A stretch of DNA of 64,000 bases from positions 3,534,001 through 3,598,000 of the forward strand of contig OZ246020.1 of assembly GCA_965230795.1 (NCBI GenBank). Direction: 5' to 3'. The notes below the pieces were generated by a model that was given only the letters and a program-made list of their open reading frames with translations, was not told where the DNA came from and ran no database searches. Positions 8,647 through 16,488 of the stretch are shown in pieces. A program made the translations under genes and the position numbers. Position 1 is the first letter of the stretch. Every line of letters begins with the position of its first letter. This DNA comes from PZPK01 sp965230795. GTDB lineage: Bacteria > Pseudomonadota > Gammaproteobacteria > Pseudomonadales > Oleiphilaceae.

Positions 8647-9960
8647 ATGTTTTTATCTGAAAAATCCGTTGTCACCTGGCTTACCCGGTTTGCTCAAGGT
8701 GAGGTTGATCGGAGCACCGCCCCGTCATGGATGGCGCCCCTGCTGTCCAAGCAACCGGGAAAAACCGATCTCTTTGGTCTGGCCGATGGTGCCGTGAACT
8801 CCAGCCGAATCATCGCGCGATCCGGACGCGAGGGTCTGAGGTTTAATGCTCGTCTCGACGATCTGGTCAACAATGCGCAGCAACTGGCAACGGCTATCGA
8901 GGAAATGGCCGCCTCCGCCAGTGAGATTGAGGGATATGCGCAAACCGTTCTTCACAGTGCGGAGCATTCACTGGAGCAAACCGATCAGGGGCATCAGACC
9001 CTGCAACAACTGATGGCAAAACTGGAAACCATCGAACAGTCAGTTAATCAGGTAGGAAGCCATGCCGGTGCTTTCGTTGAGAAGACCAATAACATTATCA
9101 AACTTACCTCAACTGTGAATGAAATTGCGGATCAAACCAATCTGCTGGCACTCAACGCCGCCATCGAGGCCGCGCGTGCCGGCGAGCATGGACGCGGCTT
9201 TTCAGTAGTGGCAGACGAAGTACGGGGGCTCGCCCATCGCAGTTCGGAAGCCGCTCATGAAATTGAAAGTATCGTCTCGGATGTCGTCAAAGGAGCCAGC
9301 GACATCGACAACATCATTGAACAAGCCATTCAGGCACTTCAAGAGTCTCAAACAGACCGGCATGCACTTGAATCAATAATTGGTTCCGCCCGCGCCGGTG
9401 CCAACGATAACGTGGGAGCCGCGACACAAGTTGCTTCGGCGGCTTCCCAACAGGCAATGGTTTCCCAGGACATGTCCTCGCGTATTCACGCCACCTCCGA
9501 TGCCGTCAACGAAGCGGCAGATACCTATGGCAATATCGCCAAAGCATTTTCGGACCTGCGTGAACAACAATACAAGATGCTGGCAACCTTTGATGCCAGT
9601 TCGGTCGGTATGCTGCTGCGACTGGCCAAGTCAGACCACATTGTCTGGGTCGATAAGGTCATTCGTTTTGCCCTGTTCGGAGAACGCAGTCTCAGCGACA
9701 ATGAGCTCAAGGATCACACCCAATGTCGCCTTGGCAAATTTCTCCAATCCGAGGGTGCTACTGTGCTGAAAAACCTGCCTCGTTTCGGTGAACTCTTCGA
9801 TAGTATTCATCCGGAAGTACACAGACTTGGAAATACCATCTACAAAGCGCGCGCTCAGGGACGCCAGGCAGCAGAGCTTGAAAGCGATGTATCGACACTG
9901 CTGACGGAGTCCGACAAGGTACTGGAAATACTGGATGGCTTTATACGTGAGCTACACTAG
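8647..9960 (+). CDS. Soluble methyl-accepting chemotaxis protein with C-terminal CZB domain
   Basis: The 437-residue protein has no membrane segment. Its middle is the chemoreceptor signalling hairpin (tip EIADQTNLLALNAAIEAARAG, then GFSVVADEVRGLAHRSS), which contacts CheA and CheW. The C-terminal part matches the CZB zinc-binding domain: DHIVW, CRLGKF and HPEVH supply the His-Cys-His-His set. Known CZB proteins sense zinc or oxidants such as hypochlorous acid. The start at 8647 follows the domain; the longer open frame upstream has no similarity. No CheW-docking pentapeptide is present at the C-terminus. Confidence 0.87.
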   Translation: MFLSEKSVVTWLTRFAQGEVDRSTAPSWMAPLLSKQPGKTDLFGLADGAVNSSRIIARSGREGLRFNARLDDLVNNAQQLATAIEEMAASASEIEGYAQTVLHSAEHSLEQTDQGHQTLQQLMAKLETIEQSVNQVGSHAGAFVEKTNNIIKLTSTVNEIADQTNLLALNAAIEAARAGEHGRGFSVVADEVRGLAHRSSEAAHEIESIVSDVVKGASDIDNIIEQAIQALQESQTDRHALESIIGSARAGANDNVGAATQVASAASQQAMVSQDMSSRIHATSDAVNEAADTYGNIAKAFSDLREQQYKMLATFDASSVGMLLRLAKSDHIVWVDKVIRFALFGERSLSDNELKDHTQCRLGKFLQSEGATVLKNLPRFGELFDSIHPEVHRLGNTIYKARAQGRQAAELESDVSTLLTESDKVLEILDGFIRELH

Positions 9961-10021
9961 ATAAAGCAGTGTTCTGAAAAAGGACCTGCTCTCTATTGTT
10001 TTCCTAAATCAGGAGCCACGT

Positions 10022-11509
10022 TTGGGCACGGAAATAGATCAGATGCAATTCAGCGCGGAAGACTATGAACGCTTCCGTCAGCAGTTGAACCACGATTTAA
10101 CTGCCTTGCGAACGCTGCTGGATCAACCGGGTTTTGGCGTCGGCCCCACCTCTTTCGGTGCCGAGCTGGAATTGTACATTATTGATGAACAGGCTCGTCC
10201 GAAGGCGATCAACGGGCTGCTCCATGAGGCCATGAAAGATGAGCAGCTCACCTTGGAACTCAATCAGTTCAATCTGGAATACAACTTTATCCCTATTCGG
10301 GACCTGAGCGAGCCTTTTTCACTGATGGCACAACGCATGGATAGCGCACTGAATCGCATCAATGCGCTCGCCAAAACCCATGCTGCAAGCGTGCTGCCTA
10401 TCGGGATTCTGCCCACGCTGGAAGCACGCGATATGGGACCGGATGCCATTACCGATCAGCCTCGCTATCACGTGCTGGCCAAGGCGCTGCGGGAAAAACG
10501 CGGAGAGGACTTCCGGGTGCACATAGAGGGTCTTGATACCCTGGATCTGCACTGGGGTGATGTATCCCTGGAAGGCGCTAACACCTCCTTTCAGTTCCAC
10601 TATCGCGTCGATCCCAAGGATTTTGCCAGCGCCTACAATTCCGCTCAGCTCATCACCCCGCTGGTGCTGGCTTTAGCTGCCAATTCGCCGCTGTTTATGG
10701 GTAAGCGATTGTGGCAGGAAACGCGCATCGCTTTGTTCAAACAGTCGATCGATACCCGGCTGGATGATTCCCTCGCCAAGCACCTGCCAGCCCGAGTCCT
10801 CTATGGGCTGGGCTGGGTGCGCGACGATATACAGGAAATGTTCGCCGAAGGTGTTTATCTGTTTGATCCGCTGATGCCCATTTGCTCGGTGGAAGACTCC
10901 CGGGCCATCGCTAATCAGGGCAAGGTCCCGGAACTCGCCGCTTTGCGCCTGCACCAGGGCAGTATCTGGAGCTGGAACCGACCCGTCTACGACCCGGCCG
11001 AAGGCGGCCACCTGCGCATTGAACTCAGGGCCTTGCCCGCCGGACCCAGCGTTGTCAACATGGCTGCTAACGCCGCGCTGGCAAGTGGTCTGATTCGCGG
11101 ATTGCAGGATCAGATCAAAACCCTGTTGCCAGGCCTGCCTTTCCGCTATGCCGAACAGAACTTTTATCGGGCGGCGAAACACGGTTTGAATGCCTACCTG
11201 TTCTGGCCCAGTATTGCCACTGGTACATTGGAAGAACGACCTGTTGTGAATATTCTGAAGGAGCTGCTGCCTTGTGCTGAAGCAGGGCTGCACGCTTTGG
11301 GTGTCAACGATAAGGAAATCCGTACACAGCTGGATCTTGTCCGCGGCGGACTGGACACTCGCATCAACGGCGCGAGCTGGCAATTAAGTCTGCTCGACCA
11401 GCTCAGAAACCGCTGCGCCCCAGCCGAGGCACTGGCGGAACTGGTTAAACAATATGCCAGACATGCCAGCTCCGGACGGGCAGTCCACGAGTGGCCACTG
11501 AATCCATAA
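10022..11509 (+). CDS. GCS2-family glutamate-cysteine ligase-like enzyme
   Basis: The 495-residue protein belongs to the carboxylate-amine ligase (GCS2) fold: GAELELYIID near residue 45 supplies the acidic metal-binding residues, LDLHWGDVSLEGANTS the central core and HLRIELRALPAGPS the later one. Family members form amide bonds using ATP, often gamma-glutamylcysteine. A TTG start is supported by AGGAG at 10011-10015, six bases upstream. The gene is followed 39 bp later by an aspartoacylase-family deacylase, suggesting a make-and-cut pair for an amide compound. The true substrate is unknown. Confidence 0.68.
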   Translation: MGTEIDQMQFSAEDYERFRQQLNHDLTALRTLLDQPGFGVGPTSFGAELELYIIDEQARPKAINGLLHEAMKDEQLTLELNQFNLEYNFIPIRDLSEPFSLMAQRMDSALNRINALAKTHAASVLPIGILPTLEARDMGPDAITDQPRYHVLAKALREKRGEDFRVHIEGLDTLDLHWGDVSLEGANTSFQFHYRVDPKDFASAYNSAQLITPLVLALAANSPLFMGKRLWQETRIALFKQSIDTRLDDSLAKHLPARVLYGLGWVRDDIQEMFAEGVYLFDPLMPICSVEDSRAIANQGKVPELAALRLHQGSIWSWNRPVYDPAEGGHLRIELRALPAGPSVVNMAANAALASGLIRGLQDQIKTLLPGLPFRYAEQNFYRAAKHGLNAYLFWPSIATGTLEERPVVNILKELLPCAEAGLHALGVNDKEIRTQLDLVRGGLDTRINGASWQLSLLDQLRNRCAPAEALAELVKQYARHASSGRAVHEWPLNP

Positions 11510-11548
11510 ACCTGAAACTTTATCGCGAGCAAAAGTACACGCTATTTC

Positions 11549-12571
11549 ATGATTCATAATATCGAGCTGAAACGCATTCATAATCCCGACCCGGCAACCA
11601 TCGGCGATACCCCGGAGGCGTTTCTGCGTTGGCTCGGTGGTCCTGCTGCCATCTTTTTGAAAGGTCGCGAGAGCAATCGCTGTCGAGCTGTCTGTACCCT
11701 GCTCCATGGCAACGAGCCATCCGGTACGACCGCCGTTTTCAATTATATGAAGTCAGGTGCTCAACCACGGGTCGACACCTTGTTTATTATCGCCTCCGTG
11801 CACACCGCACTCAGCGAACCGGTATTCAGTCATCGCATGCTGCCCGGTGTAAGAGATCTGAATCGATGTTTCAGAGCACCCTTCGAGGACGAACCCGGCT
11901 TATTGGCCAAAGCCATTCTGGAACTGATCCATGAAGTTCGTCCTGAAAGCCTGATCGACATCCACAACACCTCGGGTTCCGGTCCGGCCTTCGGGGTGTC
12001 GATTTGTGATGATATTCATCACCTTGCCATTACGTCCCTGTTTACCAATGATCTGATCGTGACCGATTTGAGACTGGGCGCACTGATGGAATTGAGTGAG
12101 TTGGACGTGACCACCGTAACCATCGAATGCGGCGGTGCGCAGGATTATTCTGCACACATGGTGGCCCAGGAGGGCCTACAACGCTACCTGTCTACCGAAG
12201 CGCTGGTCGCTGACGCCGAACAGCACTACCGGGTTAATATTTTTCGCAATCCGATTCGCCTGGAGACCCGGATTCCCGGACCGGTGGCCTACTCAGATGA
12301 AAAAGTAGCTGGGTCGGTCATTACACTTCCGGCCCAGGCGGAAAAATTCAACTATGGCACACTCACTAAAGATGAGTGCATTGCCCAATTGGGTCCGGCC
12401 GGCATTGCAGCACTCAGTGCACGCGATCACGAAGGCAACGAGCGCCTGGACGAATATTTCGTTTGTCGAGATCAACAGCTGTTTGCCCGTCATCCCATCA
12501 AGGTTTTTATGGTGACCACGAATCCCTTTATTGCCGAAACTGACTGCCTGTTTTATTTTATCGCCTGCTAA
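11549..12571 (+). CDS. Aspartoacylase/succinylglutamate desuccinylase family zinc hydrolase
   Basis: The zinc ligands H53 and E56 lie in LLHGNEPSG and H139 in SLIDIHNTSGSG. The substrate-binding DLNRCFR follows the family pattern and E193 in TIECGG is the likely catalytic acid. This set is diagnostic of the AspA/AstE family, which cleaves N-acyl amino acids. The 340-residue length is normal for the family. It is probably co-transcribed with the GCS2-type ligase just upstream. The acyl amino acid substrate is not determined. Confidence 0.82.
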   Translation: MIHNIELKRIHNPDPATIGDTPEAFLRWLGGPAAIFLKGRESNRCRAVCTLLHGNEPSGTTAVFNYMKSGAQPRVDTLFIIASVHTALSEPVFSHRMLPGVRDLNRCFRAPFEDEPGLLAKAILELIHEVRPESLIDIHNTSGSGPAFGVSICDDIHHLAITSLFTNDLIVTDLRLGALMELSELDVTTVTIECGGAQDYSAHMVAQEGLQRYLSTEALVADAEQHYRVNIFRNPIRLETRIPGPVAYSDEKVAGSVITLPAQAEKFNYGTLTKDECIAQLGPAGIAALSARDHEGNERLDEYFVCRDQQLFARHPIKVFMVTTNPFIAETDCLFYFIAC

Positions 12572-12689
12572 GGCTGCGAGCTGGCTTGTATGGGAACTGG
12601 TTACAAGATCTCTTGTCCTCAGATACGTATGCTTCTGGCATATCTGGCAACCCTTTCAACACACTTATAGACACACTACGAGGCAACGA

Positions 12690-13283
12690 ATGCTCGGCAT
12701 GGAACTGAGTTTCACTTCACTGCACAAGATCTTTGGCGTGCTGCTTATCGTCATTCTGTCCACGGCTTGCACCACCCAGCGCACCCTCAGCCTGATCGAA
12801 AATCATGCCGGCAATATGGAAGTCAAAGCGATCACTGAAAGCCAAACCCTTTTGTGGGCCAGCAGCCCGGATTTTGAGGGCCAACAGAAGTTACCCAAAC
12901 TGGGAGGCTGTGAACAGACCAATTACTCTGTATTCGGCGGTTTCACAGGTAAGGCCTTGCGTTCTGTTGAAGGTCAATATCGAGGTGTCAGCAGGAAACC
13001 CGACGAAGAAAAAATGTCCTCGTATCTGGAAAGTGTCGGCGACTGCGATCTGGTTTTCGTGGAGAATCGCGAATGCTGGGGAACCTGCAAACTGGATAGC
13101 CCGGTCATGATCGAAGCCATCGACAAACAGGGCACTGTTAAGCACAGCTTCTCGCCGGAACCCCGCGAAGACATTCCCGCCTGGGATTGGCCAGCAGTCA
13201 TCGGCTCTGCGATTCTGGACATCCCTCTGGCCCTGCTATCTCTGCCCTGGCTCTTATGGGAATCCATGGAGCTGGTAAAGTAA
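12690..13283 (+). CDS. Predicted lipoprotein of unknown function
   Basis: A typical lipoprotein signal peptide (hydrophobic GVLLIVILSTAC) ends at a lipobox with C27. The remaining 170 residues contain several cysteines, including GGCEQTN and the pair in CWGTC, which could form disulfides in the periplasm. A hydrophobic stretch (IGSAILDIPLALLSLPWLLW) lies near the C-terminus and may also touch the membrane. The ATG at 12690 is preceded by a CGAGG sequence. I do not recognise the family. Confidence 0.68.
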   Translation: MLGMELSFTSLHKIFGVLLIVILSTACTTQRTLSLIENHAGNMEVKAITESQTLLWASSPDFEGQQKLPKLGGCEQTNYSVFGGFTGKALRSVEGQYRGVSRKPDEEKMSSYLESVGDCDLVFVENRECWGTCKLDSPVMIEAIDKQGTVKHSFSPEPREDIPAWDWPAVIGSAILDIPLALLSLPWLLWESMELVK

Positions 13284-13313
13284 AGGAAAAGAAAGAAAAG
13301 AGGACTGCGTCGT

Positions 13314-14666
13314 CTAATCCGGCGCAGCAATGCCATAGTGCTGCAGCGCAGCACAGTGATCTTCAGGCAAGCGATACAGTAAGGCACCCAAACGTTCGCA
13401 TCGATTCAACCAGTCCTTGCCGAGACAGCGCGCCGATTCCAACAAGGCCCAGTGCAGACGCTTGAATTTGATCAGCAAGGACTCAAGCATCAGCGCGGTC
13501 AGTTCCACTTCGTTAAATTCCTGATGACTACTGGCTTCGTCGATCCCCGCCAGCCATTCCTCAATGTGACTGTCCCAGATCCCAGAGCTGAAGCACAGGC
13601 TTTCGAGACCGGACACAATGCGCGTCGAGCGGACAGTAAAATCGTTCTCATTGGCATGTGCTTCCTGCATCTCTGATGAGAAAGACGCCGCCAGCTCCAA
13701 CCAGTGTTTCATGGTAAATTGCAGAATGCGCAGATATTGAGCCAAGGCGGGAATTTGCTGATGAGCGACTGTGCCATACAGGCTTTGGCCACTTTGCTTC
13801 AGCACCCGAGCAATGGCCGAATACAACTGTGGCTCAAACACCAGATGTTCACTTTGCACCCAGGGCAGCAGATGTGGCAGATCATATCCTCGCGGGCGCA
13901 ACTTCATTTCCAGGGCTTCATTCAGGAAAACGGCGAGCGCCAGCACCTGGGTTTCAATGCTGTGGGGGTCACCGGTCAGACCTCGCGGCCAGCCAGAACC
14001 ATCGCAGCGCTCCCGGTGTTCCATGACGGCGCGCCCAACCCGCCGCGATAAATTCGGCACCTGATCGAGAAATTTCTTGCCCAGCTGCAGCTGCGCACTA
14101 TCCAGTTGTCGACGCTCAGCATCCTCAAGCGTATATCTGGTTTCACACAATTCGGGCGGTATATTAAGCAGCCCGGCCTCATGCATCTGACTTGCCAGAA
14201 AAACGATCTGGCGCGCATCCGCATTCAGGCCAAGTTCCGTGGCCAGCAACATGGCAAACATCGCCACGCCCTGAGTGAGATGATAATGTTCGGGCAAACG
14301 CTCGGAGAAGACCGTCAGTTTTTGATTCACTAGCGGGAAAATACTGAGTCCGCTGCACTGCTCTGCGAGTGCTCGTTCAAAATCCTCGCTGCACAATGCA
14401 GCAGCGGCACCTTCACAGAAGGCACGAATATCATTACTGAGATTGACCGGGGACAGAGTGTGACTAAGGCTGACCTGGAGTTCGAGGGGTTGCAGCAGCT
14501 TGAAGCGGGACAATTTATTGGCGACATCTTCCGTGAGCTGCGTTCCTTTCGGAACGATGGTTGCTCCAAGCTCATTGCAGATATCCGTCACTGTCTCGAC
14601 CGGATTGTGCTTATTCACTTCAACCAGGTGATCAGCGTAAGGATTACGCTCACTGTACAACTCCAT
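13314..14666 (-). CDS. Degenerate HD-GYP-type protein
   Basis: The 450-residue protein has the overall plan of an HD-GYP protein but altered active-site residues. The HD dyad reads H162-E163 in QMHEAGLLNIP where active enzymes have HDIGK. The HHE motif reads H217-R218-E219, and the GYP position is GSGWPRGL (about 223-230). The N-terminal part resembles DUF3391 only loosely. Loss of the metal-binding aspartate and one histidine suggests no phosphodiesterase activity, perhaps a cyclic-di-GMP receptor or scaffold. It is convergent with the lipoprotein gene. Confidence 0.65.
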   Translation of the reverse strand: MELYSERNPYADHLVEVNKHNPVETVTDICNELGATIVPKGTQLTEDVANKLSRFKLLQPLELQVSLSHTLSPVNLSNDIRAFCEGAAAALCSEDFERALAEQCSGLSIFPLVNQKLTVFSERLPEHYHLTQGVAMFAMLLATELGLNADARQIVFLASQMHEAGLLNIPPELCETRYTLEDAERRQLDSAQLQLGKKFLDQVPNLSRRVGRAVMEHRERCDGSGWPRGLTGDPHSIETQVLALAVFLNEALEMKLRPRGYDLPHLLPWVQSEHLVFEPQLYSAIARVLKQSGQSLYGTVAHQQIPALAQYLRILQFTMKHWLELAASFSSEMQEAHANENDFTVRSTRIVSGLESLCFSSGIWDSHIEEWLAGIDEASSHQEFNEVELTALMLESLLIKFKRLHWALLESARCLGKDWLNRCERLGALLYRLPEDHCAALQHYGIAAPD

Positions 14667-14849
14667 GGCAGCCCAGACTCCGAAAAATCATGTGGATCAA
14701 TCAGAGCCCAGTTTTAACATAGAGGCCTAGGCAGAGTATATATCCAAGCACACTAAATAGCTGAATTTTACAAACAATTTATTCTAACGCGCGTTATCTT
14801 GAAGGCAGTTCACTTAGACGTACCAAGAGAGGATAGAAGGACTCAAGCT

Positions 14850-15419
14850 CTAGGATTTGTCTTCGTATACATCGGGCTTGTCTATGGAGGTATTCTGTCG
14901 ATCCAGCATACCGATATCCAGCACCGGCGAGGCATCAATATGCTGCGCATCCATCATTTGAGCAACGCGCTGCAAGCTGGAGATGATCATGGTCTGCTCC
15001 CATTCCTGAAGATCGCCAAATTGACGGGCAAAATGTTCCTGTAGCGGCATGGGAGCCGTCTTCATAATTTCATGAGCCGCTTCGGTAAGATAAGCATGCA
15101 CCTTCCGTTTATCTTCCTTCGAACGTTCTCTAAACACTAACTCTCTTTTTTCAAGACGATCAAGAATAGACGTGACGGTTGCCTGACTGAGGCTCATATC
15201 ATTTGCCAACTCCCCGATCGTTACTTCACCCTTGTCGCGTATTGTTTGCAGTAACAGGATTTGGGGGGCGGTCAGTCCGGTAGTTTTAGCAAGATGCTTA
15301 CTGTGCAGATCCGTCGCACGAATAACGCGTCGCAGAGAAACCAGTACTTCGTCGATGCGATTCAAAAAATCGTCCTCATCCAGATCAAAAAGTGAAGTAT
15401 AGTTCTCTTGTAACAACAT
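14850..15419 (-). CDS. ectR: EctR-like MarR family regulator of ectoine genes
   Basis: The 189-residue protein has a MarR winged helix-turn-helix (GEVTIGELANDMSLSQATVTS as recognition region, wing in RERSKEDKRKVHAYLTE) and the C-terminal pattern DAQHIDASPVLDIGMLDR, which I recall as typical of EctR repressors from halophilic methylotrophs. EctR represses ectoine biosynthesis genes at low salt. It lies one gene away from ectB, and close matches to the published EctR operator occur in the cheW-ectB gap. It is probably co-transcribed with the upstream cheW (90-bp gap), giving autoregulation. Confidence 0.78.
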   Translation of the reverse strand: MLLQENYTSLFDLDEDDFLNRIDEVLVSLRRVIRATDLHSKHLAKTTGLTAPQILLLQTIRDKGEVTIGELANDMSLSQATVTSILDRLEKRELVFRERSKEDKRKVHAYLTEAAHEIMKTAPMPLQEHFARQFGDLQEWEQTMIISSLQRVAQMMDAQHIDASPVLDIGMLDRQNTSIDKPDVYEDKS

Positions 15420-15509
15420 TTCTTCTGTTCCTTTACTCTTTCTCTACCTGTGAATTACTCGAAATTAACCAGCGTTAACCGAATCCAAGAGGCCAACAAA
15501 AACGCTCCC

Positions 15510-15929
15510 TTAAAACGCCTCCTCCACTTCCTGATTTACCAGATCCATCAAAATCACGAGGTTTTCGTTGTGCAAGGTTGTTCCCTTGATGCTCTCAGAG
15601 CTACCAGCATCGAAATCGATCTCGGTCTGGTCCACACGAATAATCTCGCCTACCTGATCGACCGTCATACCCAACAAGCCCTGGGTTGAATCCAGAATCA
15701 TGATTCGTTCAGGCTGATTTGATTCCGCCCCCGTCACCTTGCCAGCGGAAACAACGGGAATGATCTCTCCCCGCACATTCAATATGCCCTCAACATTGTC
15801 AGGCGAACCCGGAACCGGAATCGGTTCTTGATACGGGATGATCTCTCGCACTTCCGACACTCTGTAGGCAAAGGTTTCATCGCCCAATAAGAAACTGACC
15901 CACTGGTCTTCGGTTTCAATGTTGTCCAT
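15510..15929 (-). CDS. cheW: CheW-like chemotaxis coupling protein
   Basis: The protein of about 139 residues is a stand-alone CheW domain: WVSFLLGDETFAYRVSEVREII, then GILNVRGEIIPVV, then a final strand ending in ILMDLVNQEVEE. Such proteins couple chemoreceptors to the CheA kinase. The start at 15929 fits the domain; 15962 is a longer option. It is an orphan, with no cheA, cheR or cheB nearby, and is placed between ectR and ectB so that an EctR-type operator lies just upstream. This hints at osmotically controlled expression. Confidence 0.82.
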   Translation of the reverse strand: MDNIETEDQWVSFLLGDETFAYRVSEVREIIPYQEPIPVPGSPDNVEGILNVRGEIIPVVSAGKVTGAESNQPERIMILDSTQGLLGMTVDQVGEIIRVDQTEIDFDAGSSESIKGTTLHNENLVILMDLVNQEVEEAF

Positions 15930-15967
15930 CGAAATGCCAACCTCTTTCGCAATAAATAACACTCTTT

Positions 15968-15985
15968 TATTTAGTGCACTATATT
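15968..15985. promoter_or_regulatory. EctR-type operator 1 (cheW-ectR side)
   Basis: The 18-mer TATTTAGTGCACTATATT is a pseudopalindrome with 8-bp half-sites and a 2-bp spacer. It differs at two positions from the EctR1 operator that I recall from Methylotuvimicrobium alcaliphilum (TATTTAGT-GT-ACTATATA). On the minus strand it covers the likely -10 region of the cheW-ectR promoter, which fits autorepression. Confidence 0.65.
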
Positions 15986-16039
15986 TAGACTACTAAAGTT
16001 TTATGACAAAAATCCAGTCAATATTGGAGATTAATCCTC

Positions 16040-16057
16040 CTATTAGTGCATTAATCA
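16040..16057. promoter_or_regulatory. EctR-type operator 2 (weaker match)
   Basis: CTATTAGTGCATTAATCA shares the TTAGTGCA core and 2-bp spacer with sites 1 and 3 but has less conserved outer bases. It lies between the two promoters, about 20 bp upstream of the ectB -35 element, and could support cooperative binding. Confidence 0.45.
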
Positions 16058-16075
16058 TCTATAAGCACCAAAAAC

Positions 16076-16105
16076 TTGCATTAATATTGTTTAGTGTACT
16101 AATAT
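16076..16105 (+). promoter_or_regulatory. Predicted sigma-70 promoter of ectB
   Basis: TTGCAT (16076-16081) and TAATAT (16100-16105) are separated by 18 bp and face ectB. Operator 3 overlaps the spacer and the -10 box, an arrangement known for EctR repression. The transcript would have a leader of roughly 375 nt before ectB. Confidence 0.55.
16088..16105. promoter_or_regulatory. EctR-type operator 3 (ectB promoter)
   Basis: TGTTTAGTGTACTAATAT has the same GT spacer and inner half-sites as the published EctR1 operator. It overlaps the predicted -10 box of the ectB promoter, so a bound repressor would block polymerase. Confidence 0.65.
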
Positions 16106-16191
16106 ATAGACATCGAAATTATGGAGATTCACACACACATGGCGAACGCTTTAAAGCTTCGACCTGAACATCACACCATTTACCCCGCCAA

Positions 16192-16380
16192 GTGCTTCAA
16201 CACTCGCGGAGTGAATGCGGCAGTTGCCCCTCGGACATCCGAATTTCCGGCATCAGTCTGGACCGGGCCTGGGTCTGCCCCCGCTGTTCCCTCTTTAGAT
16301 ATCTTCGCGAAACACGTGCTCATTTATCGCAGAGAAAGCTCAACCGCCACTGGCTACAGCAACGGCCACGCAAATTTTGA
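16192..16380 (+). CDS. Possible small zinc-ribbon-like peptide in the ectB leader
   Basis: A GTG-started frame of 62 codons lies in the ectB leader. It has two C-x2-C pairs (CGSC and CPRC, 15 residues apart) followed by a very basic tail (residues about 35-62), which looks like a small zinc ribbon. No ribosome-binding site is evident and I do not recognise a family. A longer overlapping ATG frame (16121-16435) is less protein-like. Either could be chance. Confidence 0.25.
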   Translation: MLQHSRSECGSCPSDIRISGISLDRAWVCPRCSLFRYLRETRAHLSQRKLNRHWLQQRPRKF

Positions 16381-16488
16381 GCTGAAGCACTCAGCACACG
16401 TAACAGACCCAGATTCAGGGCCAGCCCACGATTAAGCGCCGACGAAACTCATTCACAACCTTTACTTATTACAGTCAGGAGAACCTGT

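Larger units (their letters stand above)
15963..16488. other. Intergenic control region of the ectoine locus
   Basis: This 526-bp gap separates the divergent cheW-ectR pair from ectB. The first 150 bp is AT-rich and holds three EctR-like palindromes and a sigma-70 promoter facing ectB. The remaining 370 bp is a long leader where ectA would normally lie. It is too short for ectA (usually over 500 bp) and no frame resembles diaminobutyrate acetyltransferase. One small zinc-ribbon-like frame is present. Confidence 0.7.

Noticed and set aside
10673..11383. 236-codon minus-strand frame inside the GCS2 ligase gene
   Set aside because: The plus-strand gene has full family motifs; the antisense frame is a shadow.
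16121..16435. Considered as a remnant or short form of ectA
   Set aside because: None of the three frames resembles diaminobutyrate acetyltransferase, and the gap is shorter than the gene.
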